The notes under the pieces: generated by a model | What the model saw: the letters and a program-made list of their open reading frames with translations, nothing else | The model's database searches: none | Told to the model about the DNA's origin: nothing | In this document: positions 8,484 to 17,265 of the stretch, in pieces | How the letters are laid out: the number at the start of each line of letters is the position of its first letter | Numbering within the stretch: position 1 is the stretch's first letter | NCBI GenBank assembly: GCA_910588035.1 | Contig: CAJUPY010000008.1 | Coordinates: forward strand, 1 to 64,000 | Direction of reading: 5' to 3' | Source of the DNA: an uncultured Muribaculaceae bacterium | GTDB lineage: Bacteria; Bacteroidota; Bacteroidia; Bacteroidales; Muribaculaceae | Length of the DNA stretch: 64,000 bases | Position numbers and translations under genes: made by a program

Positions 8484-10802
8484 TTATTCCAACGCTTTGA
8501 GAAATTCAATCGCAGTCTCGATCCGGTCACATTCGGGTAAATCGAGAAAAATATCACCGACAAAGGTAAATTGTCCGCGACTGTCGCTAAAACTTCCGTT
8601 GACGTGGTTGAAACGGTTCAACATATTGCTCACACATTTGAACCGGCGGTCAAAGTTTTTGATCTGCCAACCGTTGTCGACACATTCGATGACGAGAGCT
8701 TCTTTGTTTATGAACAGAACACCATGGGTGCTGTTGTCACTTTCGGCCCACAGTCTGAGCGGTCCTTGATATCGTTCCTGTACGGTGAATCCGTATGGGT
8801 CGACATTGTAACCTCTGATAGGCATGGTGCTGAAGGTTTTGACCGCCCACAATCTGAACGGAGAGATGCTTTGACCGATCAGATAGTGTGTGTCTGTGTT
8901 TCCGGCGTTTCGTGCGTTGATGAATTCGGGATATTTGTCAATGTAGTAGGGCAGTTGTCCTGTTGTGAATGTCAATGATGGGGAGCCGTTCATGTAGGCC
9001 GACAGAGCATCGACGGCTTTTTTAAATCCGTTGTCAGAGTTTGAAGCGGTGAAAACGAAGTCCCATTTGCCTTTGACGCCGTAGAACCAATGGTTGTGCA
9101 TGGTTTCGATGCCCGTAAATCCGTGGCTGTTCAGAATTTTTATTCTTCTGAGGTCATCGAGATTGATGAAATCGAGAAAACGGTCAATGTAGGCGTCGGT
9201 GTCGGCGGCCTGGTTCAGCGAGTCATAAAGAAGGTTGAAGCAGCTGTATAGCTCGGGAAGATTTGACAGAATGCAGACGGCTCTATGTTTGTCGGTCGAG
9301 TGATAGCGCGATTTGCGGCGTTCACCTTCGAGCGACTGGTGGGCGGTGGTAGCCAGAGTGGCGAACATGTCGGGTGCGTCGGCCAGCAGCGTGATGATTT
9401 CATCTGCCTCATGGAAATCTGACTGACGGACATTGGCCCGGACTGACAAGCCGTTGGTGAGTCGCTGACGTCTGGCTCTGATCCAACCGACCATTACCCT
9501 GACATAGTCTGTCATTGCGGAGTCTGGAGTGGTTATGCAGCCGGGGTGGTGGAGCAGATATTTGAGAATGGCCCAGAACAATACCTCGGTAGAGGTCTCG
9601 AGAGAGCCGTCGATGCAGAGTCTGAAAAGGTCGGTCGACGACGAGTTGTAGAGATATGTTTTTTGTGTTTCCTCTTTGTCAAATCTGGTGATGAAAAGTT
9701 TGTTGAAGAAATCGGCCGAATTCCCGGGCTTGTTGATCATTACCAGAATGTCAAGCATTCTGAACAGTGTGACAATATTGTCTTTAGCGTTGTAGACCGA
9801 TTGACGGCTGTCCTCCTTGCGGTCGTCATATAATCCTCTGATATCGGTCTGCTTCTGTTTGGCCAATTTATCGGCATCGTCAATCGATGAGTAAAACATG
9901 AAGCGTGATATGAAATCGAGAAGATTCATGAAAGATTCGTCGATTCGGGGATATGTCGCTTTCAGGCCGTTGTTCTCGTCGATGCTGTTCCACCGGTCGA
10001 AAGCTATCGGCCAGAGCATGTCACACCAATCATGTTCGACGGCATATTCAAAATACTGGCTGAGTGTGGGTTGCTCGTCGATGCCGGGAATTGTGTTGAA
10101 GTCATATCTTTCATCGCTGAAATTATCGGAGAGGAATCCTTCAAATCCGGCTTTCCAGTTTTCAAATGCCGTAAGAAGTTTACCGCGTGCATTCATCTTG
10201 ATGTAGAGGTCGTCGTTGAGATTGAGCGCGTTCATGTCAAGTCGTTCGAATGTGATGGGCGATGAGTTGAAGAAATGATCAGTCATGACGTCAAGCTTGT
10301 CGCGGTAGGGCGGTTCAGACAACAGGCTGTCGGCCTTGTCGAGAAAATCGAGCATAGCCCTTATCGAAGGATCGTTGAGCCAACGCTCGGAGAACCATCC
10401 TGGAATTGTCTTTATGTGGTCGGAAATCGTTGTATAGTCTGATTTCAGCTCATATTTCAGCAGGTGGTGACAGAACTGTTCTGTTGACGGTCGTGTCATA
10501 TAGGTAATCGACGGCAGCCTGTCGCTGAGGGAATACCCCGATTTATGGTTCAGTACCCATGCGAGCAGCGTCAGCGTTGTCAGACGTTGCTGTCCGTCTA
10601 CAGGCATGAAGTGACCGTTTGAGTCTGATGACCCATATATGAAGTCGATCTCATAGTCGGTTTTTTCGGCAAGAGCCTGAAGCAATGATTCCAGAAACTT
10701 ATCGCGTTTTTCAGCGTTGTTGTCCGAGCCTTGGACATAGTCTCGCTGAATGATCGGAATAGCGACCGGAGTGGTCGAGAAATCGTTATATCGTTCTTTC
10801 AT
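8484..10802 (-). CDS. DUF262 protein, second gene of a GmrSD-like pair
   Basis: 772-residue DUF262 (ParB/Srx-like NTPase) protein. Its N-terminal motifs are PIIQRDY (16-22) and VDGQQRLTTLTLLAWVL (DGQQR at 69-73), followed by LYIKMNARGKLLTAFENWKAGFE, the DUF262 loop of the form NxRGxxLTxFE. The long C-terminal half (about 400-772) has no visible HNH/DUF1524 nuclease motif and I do not recognise it. The ATG at 10802 is preferred: the in-frame TTG at 10814 would overlap the upstream gene, whereas 10802 leaves a 4-base gap. Translation is therefore probably coupled to the upstream DUF262 gene. In GmrSD-type systems DUF262 hydrolyses nucleotides and drives cleavage of modified DNA; here that role is inferred. 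Confidence 0.8.
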   Translation of the reverse strand: MKERYNDFSTTPVAIPIIQRDYVQGSDNNAEKRDKFLESLLQALAEKTDYEIDFIYGSSDSNGHFMPVDGQQRLTTLTLLAWVLNHKSGYSLSDRLPSITYMTRPSTEQFCHHLLKYELKSDYTTISDHIKTIPGWFSERWLNDPSIRAMLDFLDKADSLLSEPPYRDKLDVMTDHFFNSSPITFERLDMNALNLNDDLYIKMNARGKLLTAFENWKAGFEGFLSDNFSDERYDFNTIPGIDEQPTLSQYFEYAVEHDWCDMLWPIAFDRWNSIDENNGLKATYPRIDESFMNLLDFISRFMFYSSIDDADKLAKQKQTDIRGLYDDRKEDSRQSVYNAKDNIVTLFRMLDILVMINKPGNSADFFNKLFITRFDKEETQKTYLYNSSSTDLFRLCIDGSLETSTEVLFWAILKYLLHHPGCITTPDSAMTDYVRVMVGWIRARRQRLTNGLSVRANVRQSDFHEADEIITLLADAPDMFATLATTAHQSLEGERRKSRYHSTDKHRAVCILSNLPELYSCFNLLYDSLNQAADTDAYIDRFLDFINLDDLRRIKILNSHGFTGIETMHNHWFYGVKGKWDFVFTASNSDNGFKKAVDALSAYMNGSPSLTFTTGQLPYYIDKYPEFINARNAGNTDTHYLIGQSISPFRLWAVKTFSTMPIRGYNVDPYGFTVQERYQGPLRLWAESDNSTHGVLFINKEALVIECVDNGWQIKNFDRRFKCVSNMLNRFNHVNGSFSDSRGQFTFVGDIFLDLPECDRIETAIEFLKALE

Positions 10803-10806
10803 GTTG

Positions 10807-12792
10807 TCAATCAATCTGGTTCAAAAAGTAATTGTAGGCATTTTCAATTGAATTGAAATAGAGTTTTCTGTCCTCAGGTCTCCACAGTCTCATGTCACCG
10901 GGGCTCTCACGTGAATAATCTTTGTTGAACACTTTTCTTGTCGCTGGCGGCACATAGGTGCCGTTTCGGGGAGATGTGCCGCATCGGTTGTGGCGTTCCA
11001 TCAAGATCGAGCGTTTCTTGTTCAGGAAATAATTCTGAAGGGCGGAGTTTGTGGCACCATCGACGAGGCTGAGATTGGAGATTGAATGCAACTGGGTCTC
11101 ACTGATGCCCGATAGATCACCGAACAATCGGTCAAGAATTCTGATCGGTTCTTCAAGAGCCTGACGGTTCTGGTCGTCGTGATAACTTTTGGAACTTACG
11201 ATAAGCCTACCGATAGTTTTTATGGCTCCGTCTGTTTCTGACTTGAGTCTGCCGATTGTTTCAGTTTCATCTGCTTCCGTGTCGTCGGAGACATGCATGT
11301 TGCGTACAATCGTATGCCAGTCGCTGTCGTTCAGATTGGCGTAATCGTTGCAGCGGGTGCTGAACCAATTGCAGAAATCGTCGTAGGTGGCGTCGGTCGT
11401 GATGTTCTGAGGGTGGATATGCTCGAGCGATGTGACGTTGAAATACTCGAAAAGGTGAAATGCGAACCTGTTGTTTTCAGTCTCGTCTTCGATCGCGGTC
11501 AGAACGTTGTGGGCCTTGAGTATTTTTATGATCTTTTGGTTGTCAACACCATATGCGATGCTCCCGAGCGAGTCATCGCCGGTCAGTCTGATGCTCTGAC
11601 CTATGAGTTTTGTCAAACGGTCGGTGAAAACCGGTCGGCTGACAGGTTGACCGTTATCTGATGACAGTTGATAGATGAGTTTTAAAAAATCGCGTCGCGA
11701 CGGTTTTCGGTCCTGGACAATTCGAAGAAGACCAATTAAATGAAACCACAGCCGGTTGTCAAACCAGTTTGTAATGAGATTGAATGTGTCTCTGATATCG
11801 TTCCAGATCTCATCGGCAGCCTTTTGGCCGCCACGGCGCAGATATTCATTGATAACATTGTAATTGAAGTAGTCACGCGAATCTTTGTCGGTTTGTTGCC
11901 GGCGGTCTTTGCGGGCGAACATAGGCCTGTTGTTGACCGGATCTGTCATCAAGGCATTCTTGTTGTCGGCGACAAAGTCAATGACGAGTTCGAGATGATT
12001 AGTCGGCCGGTCGTCACTGTCAACGAGCATCGACCACAGATAGGGGTTTTGAAGGGTGTGTTCCATCATGTCCCATTCGACGGCTCGACGGTATGTCGCA
12101 CTCTGGGAAACCGACTGTCGGTCATCGGAAATGTCTCCCTGAAGAAGCAATGCTTTGACAAGCTCGGTTGAAGTGAGTGGAATCTTGCCATAGTTCAGAC
12201 GTCTGAATGCCTGCAGGGCTGTCTGTCCTGATATCTCATACCAGATTATCCTCACATCGTTCAAGATGTCTCCCTCGAACATCGGTTTTGACACCAGCAG
12301 ATTGCAGAACTCCTGCTTGATAGTCTCGTTGTCGTTTCTGTCGAACCATGCCGTGATAGCCGAATAAGCCTGGTGGATATAGAAGTTGTCGATATTTGCA
12401 CGGTAATCGGACTCGGGATCGAGGAAGAGATTTTTACTTAGATATTCGTCCTGGACTTTGCGCGACGGCATTGACAGACTGTAGATTTGAAAATTACGGT
12501 TATTTTTCAGATATGTGAGAAGCAGATAGATAGTGGTCAGACGTTGTTGCCCGTCAATGATGTGATAGGTGTCTTTTTCTCCGGCATTCACCACAGTCAG
12601 GGGCTGAAGACAATAGAATGAGTCAACCAAGCCTTTTGAGATACGTGCTTTTCTCACCGAGATAATGAAATCTTTGAAGTCTTCAAGCAGAGCTTCGACC
12701 TGCTCCTTATCCCATCGGTAACCGCGCTGATAGGGTGGAATGATGAATTTGTAACCGAGAAGTTCGTGGAAATGTTTTGGTTTAAGCGACAT
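10807..12792 (-). CDS. DUF262-DUF1524 fusion protein, GmrSD-type restriction-like nuclease
   Basis: 661-residue protein that joins both halves of a GmrSD-type type IV restriction enzyme. The DUF262 half has IIPPYQRGYRWDKEQ (17-31) and IIDGQQRLTTIYLLLTYLK (DGQQR at 80-84), then FRRLNYGKIPLTSTELVKALLL. The C-terminal half has EHIHPQ at 457-462, the His-Me (HNH-like) catalytic motif of DUF1524, and later ISNLSLVDGATNSALQNYFLNKKR with the paired Asn and Lys residues (N573, N582, K592/593). The nuclease therefore looks intact. It is the first gene of a two-gene unit; the second DUF262 gene starts 4 bases after its stop. Housekeeping genes flank the pair, suggesting a stand-alone insertion. Defence against modified phage DNA is the family's known role; the target here is unknown. 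Confidence 0.85.
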   Translation of the reverse strand: MSLKPKHFHELLGYKFIIPPYQRGYRWDKEQVEALLEDFKDFIISVRKARISKGLVDSFYCLQPLTVVNAGEKDTYHIIDGQQRLTTIYLLLTYLKNNRNFQIYSLSMPSRKVQDEYLSKNLFLDPESDYRANIDNFYIHQAYSAITAWFDRNDNETIKQEFCNLLVSKPMFEGDILNDVRIIWYEISGQTALQAFRRLNYGKIPLTSTELVKALLLQGDISDDRQSVSQSATYRRAVEWDMMEHTLQNPYLWSMLVDSDDRPTNHLELVIDFVADNKNALMTDPVNNRPMFARKDRRQQTDKDSRDYFNYNVINEYLRRGGQKAADEIWNDIRDTFNLITNWFDNRLWFHLIGLLRIVQDRKPSRRDFLKLIYQLSSDNGQPVSRPVFTDRLTKLIGQSIRLTGDDSLGSIAYGVDNQKIIKILKAHNVLTAIEDETENNRFAFHLFEYFNVTSLEHIHPQNITTDATYDDFCNWFSTRCNDYANLNDSDWHTIVRNMHVSDDTEADETETIGRLKSETDGAIKTIGRLIVSSKSYHDDQNRQALEEPIRILDRLFGDLSGISETQLHSISNLSLVDGATNSALQNYFLNKKRSILMERHNRCGTSPRNGTYVPPATRKVFNKDYSRESPGDMRLWRPEDRKLYFNSIENAYNYFLNQID

Positions 12793-12828
12793 AGCTATGT
12801 GTAGACATTATGTTTTATATATTTTCTT

Positions 12829-12836
12829 CAAATATA
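12829..12836 (-). promoter_or_regulatory. Candidate -7 element for the DUF262 operon
   Basis: On the minus strand this reads TATATTTG, a match to TAnnTTTG, 37 bases before the ATG at 12792. I found no convincing -33 box. A plus-strand TAATTTTG (12859-12866) lies 22 bases away, so the 12793-12968 gap may hold divergent promoters. Confidence 0.4.
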
Positions 12837-12858
12837 CTGAAAAACAAGTGTGTTTTTC

Positions 12859-12866
12859 TAATTTTG
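12859..12866 (+). promoter_or_regulatory. Candidate -7 element for the ECF sigma operon
   Basis: TAATTTTG matches TAnnTTTG and lies about 100 bases before the ATG at 12969. No clear -33 TTTG is present at the expected distance, so the element is tentative. Confidence 0.4.
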
Positions 12867-12968
12867 CAAAAAAAAACATCAGGAAATGTCACGTTTTTGA
12901 TGTAGATTGAGTCATAAGAGTGAGATGTCTCAGAAACATGGTGTTTAACAACTTAAAAAAAATATGTT

Positions 12969-13400
12969 ATGAAAGATTTTGAAGGAATTGTCGCTTTATG
13001 TATTCCGATTGCAATATGTGTGGTGCTCCCGGTCATGGTTGTATGGATCACCTTCAGGGCACAGATGAACCGCGACAACAAGCGTACTGAGGTACTGATC
13101 AAGGCCATTGAGTCAAACAACGGAATCGATGCCGACAAATTGGCGGAGGCGATGTCGAAGCCTCGTAAAACAGCCTCCGAGATATTGAACCAGCGTTTGC
13201 TCCGCGGTTGCATTTTCAGTCTGGTGGGCTTGGCCCTGATGATTTCATCTGTGATCATGGGGATCGGAGGCGAAGATATGTTCGACAACGTTCCGGGGCT
13301 GTTCCTGTTTACCGGACTTGCATCTGTCGCGGTCGGCATCAGCTATCTGATTGTCTATTTTGTGACCCGTGGCAAAGTCGCAGGCGACATGGAGCGATAA
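12969..13400 (+). CDS. DUF6249 small membrane protein
   Basis: 143-residue membrane protein with one N-terminal helix (about 7-27, IVALCIPIAICVVLPVMVVWITF), a polar cytoplasmic loop with KAIESNNGIDADKLAEAMSKP, and two C-terminal helices (about 81-98 and 108-130). This is the arrangement of the DUF6249 family, which in Bacteroidales is repeatedly encoded just before an ECF sigma factor. Here the sigma gene starts 6 bases after its stop, so co-transcription is near certain. It could signal to the sigma factor or be one of its targets; no biochemical role is known to me. Confidence 0.75.
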   Translation: MKDFEGIVALCIPIAICVVLPVMVVWITFRAQMNRDNKRTEVLIKAIESNNGIDADKLAEAMSKPRKTASEILNQRLLRGCIFSLVGLALMISSVIMGIGGEDMFDNVPGLFLFTGLASVAVGISYLIVYFVTRGKVAGDMER

Positions 13401-13406
13401 GAGGCT

Positions 13407-13892
13407 ATGAACCGCGAGCAATTCATATCCAAAGTCGGAGAGTCGCAGCAGGCGTTACGGCGCTTCCTGACGGCTCTCTGCTGTGGTGATGCTCAGCTCG
13501 CCGACGATATTGCCCAGGAAACTTTTATCAAGGCTTATCTTTCGTGTGAGTCACTGAACGATTCAGATAAATTCAAATCGTGGGTTTTCAAGATCGCATA
13601 TAATCTGTTTATTGACCAACGTAGGTCTATGAAGATGACTGTCGATGTCGACTGTGCCACAGGTATAGAAGACGCGGAGCGTGCCGACTCCTCATTCAGG
13701 TATCAGGATTTATATAAGGCCCTCGATCTGTTGCCCGGAAAGGAACGTATCTCTGTTCTGTTGTATTATCTTGAAGGATATTCAGTCAAGGAAATTTCAG
13801 AAATAAACGGCTTCTCTCAAGAAGCGGTAAGACAACATCTGTCGCGAGGACGTGCACGGTTGCGCGGTCTGCTGAGTGATGATCAAAAGTAA
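13407..13892 (+). CDS. ECF-type sigma-70 family RNA polymerase sigma factor
   Basis: 161-residue extracytoplasmic-function sigma factor. Region 2 is seen in DAQLADDIAQETFIKAYLS and FKSWVFKIAYNLFIDQRR (-10 recognition and core binding). Region 4 is LDLLPGKERISVLLYYLEGYSVKEISEINGFSQEAVRQHLSRGRARL, with the helix-turn-helix that reads the -35 region. Regions 1 and 3 are absent, as expected for ECF factors. It is flanked at 6-base spacing by a DUF6249 protein upstream and a small two-helix membrane protein downstream; the latter is the best candidate for an anti-sigma factor by position. The signal is unknown. Confidence 0.9.
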   Translation: MNREQFISKVGESQQALRRFLTALCCGDAQLADDIAQETFIKAYLSCESLNDSDKFKSWVFKIAYNLFIDQRRSMKMTVDVDCATGIEDAERADSSFRYQDLYKALDLLPGKERISVLLYYLEGYSVKEISEINGFSQEAVRQHLSRGRARLRGLLSDDQK

Positions 13893-13898
13893 CCAGGT

Positions 13899-14276
13899 AT
13901 GGAAGAAGACGATAAAATAAGAAAAATAATGGAGGGCTTTACCCCACGCCTATCAGACAGCGGAGAGTTCATGGCCGGTTTGATGCGCAGCCTGAATGCC
14001 GTCGAGGCTGTAAGAAAATCTAATGTCGAGCTTCGTCGCCGATGTCGTATTGCGGTCTTTGTCGCCGCGGTGGTCGGTTTTGTCGTTGGAGTGGCTTTGA
14101 CCTTGATAATGCCCTATGTAGGAAACATTGTCGGCGAGATCTGTGGCTCTTTTCTGCAAATAGATGCCTTGACACCGCAGATTGTCACATGGTTGGTGGT
14201 CGGAGCGACATCGGTAGTGACTGCTCTCAACGCCTACGAGATAACTCTCGCCCGACTGTCGCGAAAGAATGTGTGA
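13899..14276 (+). CDS. Small membrane protein in the sigma operon, possible anti-sigma
   Basis: 125-residue protein with a charged N-terminal cytoplasmic part of about 48 residues (MEEDDKIRKIMEGFTPRLSDSGEF at the start) and two transmembrane helices (about 49-70 and 96-113). It starts 6 bases after the sigma gene stop. A short cytoplasmic N-terminus followed by membrane helices, directly downstream of an ECF sigma gene, is the layout of membrane anti-sigma factors, but there is no recognisable zinc-binding anti-sigma motif (HxxxCxxC). It could instead be a downstream member of the regulon. Function is inferred from position only. Confidence 0.65.
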   Translation: MEEDDKIRKIMEGFTPRLSDSGEFMAGLMRSLNAVEAVRKSNVELRRRCRIAVFVAAVVGFVVGVALTLIMPYVGNIVGEICGSFLQIDALTPQIVTWLVVGATSVVTALNAYEITLARLSRKNV

Positions 14277-14359
14277 ACGGCGTTCCGGCCATACTTGTGG
14301 CCTCCATGCTGTCATTCTCAAGTGTGAGCCATGCTGCATGTGATTGAAATGAAAAATAA

Positions 14360-14404
14360 AAAAAGGCCGTAACACCTTTTATATACAGGTGTTACGGCCT
14401 TTTT
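14360..14404. terminator. Bidirectional terminator between the sigma operon and ppdK
   Basis: A perfect 18-bp stem (14360-14377 with 14387-14404) with a 9-base loop has T-runs on both strands, so it can end both convergent transcripts. The preceding 14277-14359 shows no gene. Confidence 0.92.
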
Positions 14405-14424
14405 AATTGTTAGAGGCCTTAGAT

Positions 14425-17139
14425 TCAGTCTTCGATGGCAGCCTGTGCCGCAGCAACGCGTGCAATGGGCACACGGAAGGGTGAGCAGCTGACATAGTTC
14501 ATGCCGAGTTTCGCGCAGAACTTAACCGAAGAGGGTTCGCCACCATGTTCGCCGCAGATGCCGACTTTTAGCTCGGGACGGGTTGCACGGCCTTTCTCGA
14601 CGCCCATGCGGACGAGCTGACCGACGCCTTCCTGATCAAGAACTTCAAACGGATCGACTTTGATGATGCCGTGCTCCTTGTAATATTTGAGGAACTTGGG
14701 AGCGTCGTCACGTGAGAATCCGAAAGTCATCTGGGTGAGGTCATTGGTTCCGAAAGAGAAGAACTCGGCCACGCTTGCGATCTCGTTTGCGGTGAGGGCG
14801 GCACGGGGAACTTCGATCATTGTACCTACCATATAGGGAATAGACTCGCCTTTTTCCTCAAATACCTTGGCTGCGGTGGTGTTGATCACGTTGGCCTGGT
14901 TCTGGATTTCCTTGAGTGAGCCGACGAGCGGAATCATGATTTCAGGTTTGACATCGATGCCACGGCTCTTGCATGCGAGGGCAGCCTCGATGATAGCGCG
15001 GGTCTGCATCTCTGTGATCTCGGGATAGGTGATGCCGAGACGGCAACCGCGGTGACCGAGCATCGGGTTGAACTCTTCGAGAGAGTCAACTTTAGCTTTG
15101 ACTTCCTCAAGGGTGAGACCCATTTCTGTAGCAAGCTCTTTCTGTGTGGCGGTCTGATGAGGAACGAACTCATGCAACGGGGGATCGAGCAGACGGATTG
15201 TCACACCGTAGCCGTCCATGGCCTCGAAGATACCCTCGAAGTCACCGCGCTGCATCGGGAGCAGTTTGGCGAGAGCCTGACGGCGTCCGTCTTCGTCAGA
15301 TGCGAGAATCATTTCGCGGACAGCCTTGATGCGGTCACCTTCAAAGAACATGTGCTCTGTGCGGCACAGTCCGATGCCCTGTGCACCGAAGCGGCGTGCC
15401 TGTTTTGCATCGCGGGGGGTGTCTGCGTTGGTGCGAACAAGTGTCTTGGTGTATTTTTCTGCAAGATTCATGATCGCAGCGAAGTCGCCGTCGAGTTCGG
15501 GTTCGGTTGTCGGAACCTGACCGTCATAGACATCGCCTGTCGAACCGTTGAGTGAGATCCAGTCACCTTCTTTATAGGTTTTGCCACCCATTGCGACAGT
15601 TTTTTCCTTGTAGTCGACCTTGATCTCACCTGCACCTGACACGCAGCATTTACCCATACCGCGGGCAACAACGGCGGCGTGAGATGTCATTCCGCCGCGC
15701 ATGGTCAGGATGCCTTGTGCGACAGCCATACCGCGGAGGTCTTCGGGTGAAGTCTCGATGCGGACGAGAATGACTTTCTTTTTCTTTTCAGCCCAATTTT
15801 CTGCATCTTCTGCTGAGAACACTACCTGTCCGGCAGCTGCTCCGGGAGAAGCGGGAAGACCTTTGGCAACGACTTTGGCACGTTTGAGCGCGCTCTTGTC
15901 GAAGACGGGGTGGAGAAGCTCATCGAGTTTCTGGGGTTCCATGCGCAGGAGTGCGGTCTTTTCGTCGATCTGACCGTCACGGAGAAGATCCATGGCTATT
16001 TTCACCATGGCGGCACCGGTGCGTTTTCCGTTACGGGTCTGGAGCATCCAGAGTTTGCCGTCCTGAATGGTGAACTCCATATCCTGCATGTCGCGGTAGT
16101 AGTCTTCGAGCTTGTTTGCGATGCTGATCAGTTCAGCGGCGCACTCAGGCATTGTCTCCTGAAGTGAAGGATATTTGGAAGCACGCTCTTCTTCGCTGAT
16201 GCCCTGAAGAGCAGCCCAGCGGCGTGAGCCTTCGACGGTGATCTGCTGGGGTGTGCGTATGCCGGCAACGACGTCCTCACCCTGTGCGTTGATAAGGTAT
16301 TCGCCGTTGAAGATGTTTTCTCCAGTTGCGGCGTCACGGCTGAATGCTACACCGGTGGCCGAGTTGTTGCCCATGTTGCCGTAGACCATTGCCTGAACGT
16401 TGACGGCGGTTCCCCATTCCTCGGGAATCTGGTTCATGCGGCGGTAGATGATAGCGCGTTCGTTCATCCAGCTGTCGAACACGGCGCAGATGCCACCCCA
16501 GAGCTGTTCCCATGCATTGTCGGGGAAGTCTTTTCCGGTGAATTCTTTAACAGCGGCTTTGAAGAGAACAACGAGACGCTTCAGGTCTTCGACATCGAGC
16601 TCGGTGTCGAGTTTGACGCCTTTCTCTTCTTTGACGCGGTCCATGATTTCTTCAAACGGATCGATGTCGGCTTTGCTTTTCGGTTTCATGCCGAGAACAA
16701 CGTCGCCATACATCTGAACGAAGCGACGGTAGCTGTCCCATGCGAAGCGGGGGTTGCCGCTCTTTTCAGCAAGAGAGGCTACTGTGGCGTCGTTCATGCC
16801 GAGGTTGAGGACGGTGTCCATCATACCGGGCATTGAAGCACGCGCGCCTGAACGTACTGATACAAGAAGGGGATTCTGAGGATCGTTGAATTTTTTGCCT
16901 GTGAGGGCTTCGATATGTGCCACTGCAGCTTCGACATCTTTCTGAAGTCTCTTTACAACTTCATCTTTGCCATACTGTGTGTACTCTGTGCAGACTTCGG
17001 TTGTGATAGTGAAGCCGGGAGGTACGGGCATTCCGAGGAGGTTCATTTCGGCGAGATTGGCACCTTTGCCACCGAGAAGGTTGCGCATCGAGGCATTTCC
17101 TTCTGCTTTTCCATCGCCAAATGTGTAGACTCTTTTCAT
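14425..17139 (-). CDS. ppdK: Pyruvate, phosphate dikinase
   Basis: Reversibly interconverts pyruvate, ATP and Pi with PEP, AMP and PPi in the cytoplasm; in anaerobic Bacteroidales it supports PPi-linked glycolysis or gluconeogenesis. The N-terminal ATP-grasp part begins KRVYTFGDGKAEGNASMRNLLGGKGANLAEM. The phosphohistidine domain has GGMTSHAAVVARGMGK, whose His carries the phosphate. The C-terminal PEP-binding barrel has MIEVPRAALTANEIA, FFSFGTNDLTQMTFGFSRDD and GICGEHGGEPSSVKFCAKLG, with the catalytic Cys region NYVSCSPFRVPIARVAAAQA. At 904 residues it is full length. A candidate promoter lies 67 bases upstream. Confidence 0.97.
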   Translation of the reverse strand: MKRVYTFGDGKAEGNASMRNLLGGKGANLAEMNLLGMPVPPGFTITTEVCTEYTQYGKDEVVKRLQKDVEAAVAHIEALTGKKFNDPQNPLLVSVRSGARASMPGMMDTVLNLGMNDATVASLAEKSGNPRFAWDSYRRFVQMYGDVVLGMKPKSKADIDPFEEIMDRVKEEKGVKLDTELDVEDLKRLVVLFKAAVKEFTGKDFPDNAWEQLWGGICAVFDSWMNERAIIYRRMNQIPEEWGTAVNVQAMVYGNMGNNSATGVAFSRDAATGENIFNGEYLINAQGEDVVAGIRTPQQITVEGSRRWAALQGISEEERASKYPSLQETMPECAAELISIANKLEDYYRDMQDMEFTIQDGKLWMLQTRNGKRTGAAMVKIAMDLLRDGQIDEKTALLRMEPQKLDELLHPVFDKSALKRAKVVAKGLPASPGAAAGQVVFSAEDAENWAEKKKKVILVRIETSPEDLRGMAVAQGILTMRGGMTSHAAVVARGMGKCCVSGAGEIKVDYKEKTVAMGGKTYKEGDWISLNGSTGDVYDGQVPTTEPELDGDFAAIMNLAEKYTKTLVRTNADTPRDAKQARRFGAQGIGLCRTEHMFFEGDRIKAVREMILASDEDGRRQALAKLLPMQRGDFEGIFEAMDGYGVTIRLLDPPLHEFVPHQTATQKELATEMGLTLEEVKAKVDSLEEFNPMLGHRGCRLGITYPEITEMQTRAIIEAALACKSRGIDVKPEIMIPLVGSLKEIQNQANVINTTAAKVFEEKGESIPYMVGTMIEVPRAALTANEIASVAEFFSFGTNDLTQMTFGFSRDDAPKFLKYYKEHGIIKVDPFEVLDQEGVGQLVRMGVEKGRATRPELKVGICGEHGGEPSSVKFCAKLGMNYVSCSPFRVPIARVAAAQAAIED

Positions 17140-17205
17140 TTGGATTCTAAGTAGGTTAAATTAAATATAGTGAATGTGTTTCAGTGTCGGTATTATGTTT
17201 GTTTG

Positions 17206-17213
17206 CAAAGATA
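17206..17213 (-). promoter_or_regulatory. Candidate -7 element for ppdK
   Basis: The minus strand reads TATCTTTG, a perfect TAnnTTTG match, 67 bases before the ppdK ATG. No clear -33 box was found. Confidence 0.5.
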
Positions 17214-17265
17214 GTGAAATTATCATTAACACCGAAAAAAAATAACAAAATAAGAGTTGTCGCGG

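Noticed and set aside
15052..15555. 167-codon open frame antisense to ppdK
   Set aside because: Covers the PEP-binding domain of PpdK and has Cys/Phe-rich shadow composition.
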